NCBI RefSeq assembly: GCF_026151205.1
Contig: NC_087072.1
Span: forward strand, 5,688,084 to 5,752,083
Source: Bolinopsis microptera
Lineage: Eukaryota; Ctenophora; Tentaculata; Lobata; Bolinopsidae
DNA length: 64,000 bases
Direction: 5' to 3'
Under the pieces are notes generated by a model. That model saw only the letters and a list, made by a program, of their open reading frames with translations. It was not told the origin of the DNA and searched no databases. This document shows positions 58,783-64,000 of this stretch, piece by piece. A program made the position numbers and the translations under genes. The stretch's first letter is position 1. Every line of letters starts with the position of its first letter.

Positions 58783-60423
58783 GGCCCCTGCGCAAGGATG
58801 ACACGCAAATTCGTGAAGCGTTCCAAATTTTTTGTCCCAGTTCAAATATAATGTGTTCTTTTTGAGTTTGTTCAATATTTGAAATAATTACATAAACGTT
58901 CGATTAATTGAATTAAAATAATCAATACTGAATTCCTGTGGTAAAGGGTTCGAAACTCGCCAGTAGCCAATTTTTCAAAAAATTAATTCATAATCAAAGT
59001 TTTACGATACTGCTCCCTTTCACCCAAAGAAGGTTTTTTCAATATTTTGTCAGACAAATTTCTTGTTATCTGATATCTTATCAGTTTTCATAATATGTAC
59101 TTTTGCGGCACACGCGAGAATTAAAACCTAATACCCTTAGCGCAAAGACACGCGCCTTCTATAACAGCGCGCATCACTAGCACGTGTTGCTGAGTACCGA
59201 AAATAACAAGAAAGTGTCAGCAGGTGAAGTAACCGCAATATTTCAGAGTGGCATCCAACAGTCGGGTAACATTGAGCTGAGGGAATTTTGTGGAGAATGT
59301 ATCGGGGAATTCTTTAAGTGGAGTATGAAGCACAGTTCTGACGTTATGTCACCTGCAGTCAGGTACCATTTCTCATAGTATTTGAAATTGAAGCTGATGT
59401 ACATGCTAATGTCGGCGTTGACCTTGAAAATGAGAAATAAAAAAAACATGAAATGATGTTAATAAAATGATATAAACTGTTTTAGCCCTTCTTTTGAATC
59501 GGTGATAAGCAAACTGATACACAACTGCAGGAATGTGTTCAAGCAGTTGATATACTGTGCGGAGCATCCGGCGTCGACCAAGCAACTCGCCGCAGCAACC
59601 GCCTTCAATGCTTTCTACAGGACCTTCAGGTTACTTTTAATATAAAAGTAATTTCCTTATAAACACTTTTCAGTGAAGACGTTCTATTTGCTGCAGGTCA
59701 AGTATCTGTCTCCTCTTTTTTGGTATATTCCACAATTCTACAACTTCAAATGTTCAGGGAGGAGGAGGTGTTAGTGTCGGACTACACGATGATACTAATA
59801 TCCTTGTTACTGGACAGTTACAACATAAAGTACAGTTCAAGTTTACAACTCTCCCTCACTCATCTTACTCGGATAGTTACTTCTAAACATCAACTTTTTA
59901 TCAAATCTACCAAGACAAGATTCGTTCCAAGGTTTTTTTGTAATAATTGATGTTTTCTTTTTTTAATCCCAGTTAAACAGTAATTATTACTATGCAAAGT
60001 GTCTTTTTTAAATGGATTTTTATGATTTATTATGCATTTCCTTCCATAGTATTCTCATATTTATGCTACCACGTTTATAAAGAGGGATTGCACCAATCCA
60101 AATGTTAAGGTTTGGGGTGAAAATAATAATAACCCTCTACTCTCTAGTTCCATGGCCAAATTTTCACTCAAATTTTTCACTCCAATAAAATTTTCCCGAA
60201 TTTTTGGCTCTCTCTTTTCGATTTACTCAAACATTAAATATTTGAGCTAAACAAATTCGTGAACGTGCTCACATACTTTTACAAAAAGTTTTCTTCAGAT
60301 TCGGTGAAGAGGGAACACTGTTTGAATTAACAAAACACTCATTCTCCTTGACGTTTTCGCCAAAAGCTCATGTACGAGAAATTGCTAGGACAATGTACTT
60401 GAAGATCTATCATTTAATCCCAG
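47609..60423 (+). CDS. PRKDC: DNA-PKcs (PRKDC), first 23 exons, continues beyond the window
   Basis: Catalytic subunit of DNA-dependent protein kinase, the giant PIKK of non-homologous end joining; this part is the N-terminal HEAT-repeat arm. Exons: 47609-47735, 47825-47904, 48053-48145, 48299-48373, 48553-48658, 48777-48892, 49055-49213, 49321-49512, 50931-51135, 51382-51536, 51712-51834, 51971-52116, 52297-52467, 52656-52800, 52957-53138, 53305-53448, 57959-58134, 58273-58409, 58523-58672, 59181-59362, 59486-59629, 59758-59931, 60299-60423. All have GT/AG borders and the phases chain without a break (about 1102 residues). Segments aligning with vertebrate DNA-PKcs: HLAHPCKVI, YQGLLRC, HYPDILPLINPYL, LLGTLGGQVN, ARTCACELLHALF, LREFCGECIGEFFKWSMK, FYRTFREEEVLV, YLKIYHLIPG. 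The start ATG 47609 gives MAANVKVLL. The kinase domain lies outside the window. Donor of exon 14 (TTG|GTACTT) and acceptor of exon 12 are weak. Confidence 0.93.
53449..54367. other. PRKDC intron 16, 5' part, with mariner-like repeat end
   Basis: At about 53556 the sequence ACAGGTTGTCCCAAAAAACA resembles the terminal repeat of a mariner-type element, but no matching inverted end is found in the intron. No exon is needed here, since exon 16 joins exon 17 in phase. Confidence 0.45.
54368..56076 (-). pseudogene. Uncharacterised coiled-coil/membrane protein nested in a PRKDC intron, frame disrupted
   Basis: Coding-like sequence in at least two exons on the strand opposite PRKDC. Exon 56076-55961 reads KREWEVAKVRKVFR, SIKIYNGSETELKRF. 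A long segment from about 55870 gives KSWFDNLNFQEYSHRETIEA, DLGIEAAGLSKFTAKGKTIF, a TGA at 55526-55524, then HRCVDCHQISTLCTACLID (C-x2-C-x6-C-x2-C) and CVEAIKKQGL. A run of eight A (55272-55279) shifts the frame before AEEVTEIVKEIESFAKHYW. The intact 239-codon end (55087-54368) has a helical N-terminal part, a glycine/alanine-rich hydrophobic segment (AGGLAGVGGAIGGLAISAIY, about 95-130) suggesting membrane insertion, and a charged helical tail. I do not recognise the family. The TGA, the indel and a phase mismatch between the two exons suggest a recent pseudogene or sequence errors. Confidence 0.5.
56180..56407 (+). other. Short open frame of unknown status in PRKDC intron 16
   Basis: 75 codons, MSEWNYTVQCNDSSPNMDDS to CCHVPKKK. 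Composition is protein-like but no family or splice support is recognised. It is not required by the PRKDC frame. Confidence 0.2.
57458..57935 (+). repeat. Dispersed repeat, copy 2 (CTAGTGTAAC family), with (GA)n
   Basis: Matches 12598-13010 from CTAGTGTAAC to TCGGAAATTACACGCACACA. It includes a pure (GA)n run at about 57684-57718 where the other copy has TCTCTCCC-type sequence. Its end lies about 25 bp before PRKDC exon 17, so it supplies the region of that exon's branch point and acceptor. Confidence 0.75.
58698..58705 (+). promoter_or_regulatory. TATA box of the U6 gene
   Basis: TATAAATA 29-22 bp before the U6 start, the spacing of RNA polymerase III type 3 promoters. The position of a proximal sequence element (about -65 to -47) would fall on the end of PRKDC exon 19 and its splice donor. 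Confidence 0.75.
58727..58833 (+). ncRNA. U6: U6 spliceosomal snRNA
   Basis: From CATATACTAAAATTGG to GAAGCGTTCCA the sequence appears identical to vertebrate U6 as I recall it, including ATACAGAGAAGATTAGCATG (ACAGAGA and AGC catalytic elements) and GACACGCAAATTCGTGAAGC. The 5' stem-loop differs in sequence (GTACTAC-TTCG-GTAGTGC) but pairs fully, with one wobble, which shows compensatory change and argues against a random pseudogene. It ends in a T6 terminator (58828-58833). It is on the same strand as PRKDC, within the intron after exon 19. Confidence 0.95.
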
Positions 60424-60616
60424 GTTTGTGTTTTAGGGCACCAGGAAAGGGTGTGGTTATCTTAATCGTCAAGATATTTCAGGCCCATTCCTAACTATTA
60501 TTAACTATCCCTCCGGGGGGGTACCAATGGCATAAATGGCATAATGGAGAATTGGCCAAACAAAATTTCCATTTATGCCATTTTTTTAGGATGGTGTGTG
60601 ACTGTAACGGGTCCGC
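60424..60616 (+). other. PRKDC intron start and 5' flank of the RTE-like LINE
   Basis: Contains AATGGCATAAATGGCATAAT (60526-60545) and TTTATGCCATT (60571-60581). Related TATGCCATT motifs recur after the LINE at about 63801-63865 on the opposite sense. The exact LINE 5' end is unclear. Confidence 0.4.
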
Positions 60617-63600
60617 ATGACTGCTAAAGTCAGTACGTTTAACGCCTCGAGGAAGATCGCAGGATTCCTAGTCTACGCTACTCTTTTCATCATGGCTACG
60701 ACACTCAATTTTGGGACATGGAATGTTTGCGGTCTATCGACCACATACAGGCAACACTTCGTTGCAGAGGACATTGACAGATATAACTTAGACATTTTAG
60801 CACTTCAGGAGACCAAGACACGTGAATACTTGGAAACAACACTCCCTGGACATCATCGATTGTTTTTGTTTGATCAGAGACACGATAGACACGGTGGACT
60901 TGGGTTTATTGTTAACAAGCGTTTTTTGGAATGTATAGTATCTCATCATCAGATCAGTGACAGAGTTGTTTATATGGACTTTAAATTAAGTGCTAAAAGG
61001 GTGGATCAACCACCTTGTCATATCAGAATTGTTAATTGTTACAGCCCTACGAATCCCAAGTCAGTTCAGAATCCCCGATTAGCAACCCAATTTTACGATG
61101 AGCTACTCGAGGCTATCAGTGTTCCTGCTAGATTTGAAGTATGGATGTTAGGCGACTTTAATGCCAAACTTGGCAAAAGAAGCCCTGTTGATGTAGAAAA
61201 TGGTTTACATGTGAATATTGGTAGACATGGTGTTGGGAGGAGGAATGAAAACGGTGAAAGGTTGCTACACTTTCTCACTGCTAATGGCCTGTTTGCTGCC
61301 AACACTTCATTCTCCCATAGCAGCAGACACATTACCACACGGACTGGTTGGATTAGGGATCGAGCAACCAGGAAAAGTAAACCTTATTTCCAACAGATTG
61401 ACTTCATACTCTGCAAGTCCAGAAGCAAGGCACTGCTAACTGATGCCAGGTCATATGCAGGTACAAAGCACCGCAGTGACCACAAACTTGTTGTTGCCAA
61501 GGCAGATTTTTCGCAGCGCTTCAAGTTGTACAAGGAGAGCAGAGCATTTCAAAAGACTTATAACACAACAACCTTGATTGGAAGCAAACAAGCTCAACAA
61601 CAATATCAGCAAGAACTTCGTCAGAAACTTGAGCAAACTGTATCAGATCCTGACTTTACCTCCAACAACACGGAACAGCAATTTGATATGCTTTTTGGTG
61701 AAGTTAAAGAAGCTGCTGTTTCCACTGTGGGGTTTCGCGAGTCACAGCGAAAGAGGAATCATTCCTCTGACAGTCAAGTTGTTAGCATGTCTGAAGAAAG
61801 GAAACAACTTTTACAACAACTGAACAACAACGAATACAGAGACAGGACAGCTCTCAGAGCTAAAATCAACAGGCTCTCAAACGACATTACTAAACGGTTG
61901 AAAACATTGAGAGTTGAGTTAGCAAACAGCCTAGCTGACTCTATAGCCACCATAGACGAAGGACGGAGAATGTTTGAAGCTGCTCGTCAACTATCAGGCA
62001 AACAGAAAACGGGTGCAGGCTCTGTGTCTGTTTTCAACACTGACAACCAACTGGTAGATAATGAACGAGACAAGGCTGAAATCATTCGCCAGTACTTCGA
62101 AGAACACTACACTGGACCTGACAGTGAACCACCACTAGAACCGTTCACAGGTAACCCTAGGCCCCTTCAAAACCCCATTACAGCGTTTGAAGTTGAGCTT
62201 GCGGCCAAGAAACTCAAGAACGGTAAAGCTGTTGGACCAGATGGGATCCCAAACGAATTTCTCAAACACTCTCCTGAAATCTTTTTTTCCACATTTGCAC
62301 AACTTACCAATCGATCTTTTGAGCTCCATGAACATGTACCTTCTTTCACAGAGGGATACCTTACTCCGCTCCAAAAACCTGGAAAGCCACTAGGCCCCCC
62401 TAAGAGTTTGCGCCCACTTTGCCTACTAAACGGTACTAGAAAGATATTGTCCATGATAGTCTTAAAGCGCATCCAAAGGCAAGTATCTCAGTACACTGGT
62501 CCTTGGCAGAATGCCTATAGACCTGGCCATAGTTGTGCAAATATCGTTTGGACCCAGCGAATACTAGTGTCAGTTGTCAAGGAAAAACGCTGGTCTCTTC
62601 ATAAGATGGGCATTGACATGTCCTCTGCTTTTGATACCATAAAGAGGTCGGTATTACTTGATATTTTAGCTGATGCTGGTTGTAGTGAGGACGACATTCG
62701 ACTGGTAAGGTATTTGCTCGCAAATACTAAACTGAAGATCAAAGTGAACTCAACAATATCGGGAGAGTTTATTGTCACGATTGGAGCTTTTCAAGGCGAC
62801 AGTTTGTCTGGAAACTTGTTCACTCTATATCTGGCAGCAGCACTTTACCACCTGCGTGCTGTTATGTCCTATCTAAGACCTAACCCTCCCATAGCTGAGA
62901 ATCTGTTACCCCTCGAGTGGGAGTACGCAGATGATGTTGATTTTACTGATGAGGATAAAAGCAATTTGGAGTCTTTGTTGCCAATATGTAAAGAGATATT
63001 GGAAGAGTGGAATCTTTTTGTCAATGAGTCAAAAACCGAGTTCACCCACTTCTATCTGGCCGGCAAGAACGAGGTTGATAACAAAGGAGAGACACTCAGA
63101 GGTAGAGAACCTTGGAGGTCATCTATCTCTTTAGGCTCTAAGTTGTGTAGCATCGAAGATGTCAAGAGACGATGTATACTTGCTAACATTGCTTTTCAGA
63201 ACCACAAAAAAGTCTGGGAACAAGGTAGACGTATACCCTTGAAGATTCGACTCAAGATATATGAAGCACAAGTTGTTTCAATACTGATGTATAATTGCAA
63301 CAGTTGGGCAACATCTAAACAACTCCTTCAAAAACTTGATGTCTGCCACAGAAATCATCTCCGTACGATCATCGGCATGACCTACCCTAATGTCATACGA
63401 AATGTGACTCTATACAAACGCTGCGAAGTTGTTCCACTGAGTGAGCGTGTTGCTCGTGCACGGTGGAGAATGCTCGGTCACATCCTCCGCAGTGATAATA
63501 ACTCACCTGCCCAGCTTGCCTTACATTTTGCTGTAGAGAGTCAGAGTTTGATGAGAGGTAGAGTCGGACGACACCAGTCAAACTTGTTAAAAACTATTTT

Positions 63601-63709
63601 GAACGATTTAAGTGACAGAAATTTTAGACTTGTAAATACAGACGATTTATACCATTTAAGACTTTTTGCAACAGATAGAAAAGCATGGAGAGAGTTAAGC
63701 ATGATTTAG
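60617..63709 (+). CDS. RTE-like LINE ORF: APE endonuclease and reverse transcriptase, up to 1030 aa
   Basis: The natural start may be ATG 60692 (MATTLNFGTWNVCGL), 75 bp into the frame. Endonuclease motifs (numbering from 60617): GTWNVCGL (33), LALQETKT (60), RIVNCYSP (136), VWMLGDFNAKLGKR (175), FQQIDFILC (260), SDHKLVVAK (287). RT motifs: NGKAVGPDGIPNEFL (535), GIDMSSAFDTIKR (664), GAFQGDSLSGNLF (722), WEYADDVDFTDED (770). The C-terminal part, KIYEAQVVSILMYNCNSWAT and RARWRMLGHILR, is typical of RTE-like proteins. No RNase H and no ORF1. All motifs are intact without stops. It sits in a PRKDC intron in the same orientation as the gene. Clade placement (RTE or a relative) is by style only. 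Confidence 0.88.
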   Translation: MTAKVSTFNASRKIAGFLVYATLFIMATTLNFGTWNVCGLSTTYRQHFVAEDIDRYNLDILALQETKTREYLETTLPGHHRLFLFDQRHDRHGGLGFIVNKRFLECIVSHHQISDRVVYMDFKLSAKRVDQPPCHIRIVNCYSPTNPKSVQNPRLATQFYDELLEAISVPARFEVWMLGDFNAKLGKRSPVDVENGLHVNIGRHGVGRRNENGERLLHFLTANGLFAANTSFSHSSRHITTRTGWIRDRATRKSKPYFQQIDFILCKSRSKALLTDARSYAGTKHRSDHKLVVAKADFSQRFKLYKESRAFQKTYNTTTLIGSKQAQQQYQQELRQKLEQTVSDPDFTSNNTEQQFDMLFGEVKEAAVSTVGFRESQRKRNHSSDSQVVSMSEERKQLLQQLNNNEYRDRTALRAKINRLSNDITKRLKTLRVELANSLADSIATIDEGRRMFEAARQLSGKQKTGAGSVSVFNTDNQLVDNERDKAEIIRQYFEEHYTGPDSEPPLEPFTGNPRPLQNPITAFEVELAAKKLKNGKAVGPDGIPNEFLKHSPEIFFSTFAQLTNRSFELHEHVPSFTEGYLTPLQKPGKPLGPPKSLRPLCLLNGTRKILSMIVLKRIQRQVSQYTGPWQNAYRPGHSCANIVWTQRILVSVVKEKRWSLHKMGIDMSSAFDTIKRSVLLDILADAGCSEDDIRLVRYLLANTKLKIKVNSTISGEFIVTIGAFQGDSLSGNLFTLYLAAALYHLRAVMSYLRPNPPIAENLLPLEWEYADDVDFTDEDKSNLESLLPICKEILEEWNLFVNESKTEFTHFYLAGKNEVDNKGETLRGREPWRSSISLGSKLCSIEDVKRRCILANIAFQNHKKVWEQGRRIPLKIRLKIYEAQVVSILMYNCNSWATSKQLLQKLDVCHRNHLRTIIGMTYPNVIRNVTLYKRCEVVPLSERVARARWRMLGHILRSDNNSPAQLALHFAVESQSLMRGRVGRHQSNLLKTILNDLSDRNFRLVNTDDLYHLRLFATDRKAWRELSMI

Positions 63710-64000
63710 TTTATTCTGTGTTATTTTTCTCTTGGTGACTTATCAGGTCATCAAGATGTTCTTTATGTTCTATTTTTGATTTGAATAAAGTTATATAATA
63801 ATGCCATGAAATTTCTATGCCATTTGATGATTTTTATGCCATTTGTCTCCATTCTATGCCATTCGAAATATGAAATTTTTAAACTTTGAACTGAGAATTT
63901 AATAACGAATAGTGTGCACCCCACTAGAGCACTAGTACTGTCCACCTTTATCTCTATTTATTGTACTGACCCTGCTCATTAGAAACACCCCTAAAAGTTC
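63710..64000 (+). other. LINE 3' flank with repeated TATGCCATT
   Basis: An AATAAA-like signal (63783) follows the ORF. ATGCCAT motifs then recur at about 63801, 63819, 63838 and 63856. No PRKDC exon is recognised before the window ends. Confidence 0.4.

Overview
This is a eukaryotic, almost certainly metazoan, genome window: AT-rich, intron-containing and heavily loaded with transposable elements. Three conserved host genes are recognisable. On the minus strand are NUP85 (6648-8423, a single exon) and, 629 bp downstream, the 5' part of USP7 (exons from 6019 down to the left edge). On the plus strand is the N-terminal quarter of the DNA-dependent protein kinase catalytic subunit (DNA-PKcs/PRKDC): 23 phase-consistent exons from 47609 to 60423, running towards the right edge. 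A U6 snRNA gene (58727-58833) and a partly damaged unknown coding unit (54368-56076, minus) lie inside PRKDC introns. Full DNA-PKcs plus this mix of LINEs, SINEs and MITEs suits an early-branching animal such as a cnidarian; the species cannot be fixed from the sequence.

Layout. 1-6019: USP7, with a deleted Mutator-like element (481-2348) in an intron. 6648-8423: NUP85. 8640-11340: a repeat field carrying a recurring TTTACTTTGTCACA motif and a tandem unit of about 315 bp, split by a foldback element. 12.1-17.8 kb: SINE, dispersed repeats, LINE ends and LINE ORF1 remnants. 17.8-22.1 kb: a decayed RNase H-bearing LINE and a restriction-like-endonuclease (RLE-like) fragment, broken by a foldback element that itself holds a 726 bp near-perfect palindrome. 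22.7-25.2 kb: a LINE remnant and two tRNA-derived SINEs. 25.4-29.0 kb: an apparently intact CR1/Jockey-type LINE. 29.0-30.0 kb: a LINE 3' end and an RLE-like gene fragment. 32320-37992: a young LTR retrotransposon (identical-looking 834 bp LTRs, 5 bp target duplication) that encodes only Gag-protease. 38721-39654: a mariner-type MITE. 39.7-44.7 kb: a LINE with two intact ORFs and PHD-like fingers at the start of ORF2. 44.7-47.6 kb: repeats. 47.6-60.4 kb: PRKDC. 60.6-63.7 kb: an intact RTE-like LINE in the following PRKDC intron.

The host genes are unrelated in function (nuclear pore scaffold, deubiquitinase, DNA repair kinase). The rest reads as a record of repeated, nested insertion by at least four LINE lineages, an LTR element, two or more DNA-transposon families and tRNA-derived SINEs. 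The observations most worth a second look are the Gag-protease-only LTR element, the palindrome inside a foldback element, the RLE-like family present in three fragments, the U6 gene squeezed against a PRKDC splice donor, and the TTTGTCAC repeat field.
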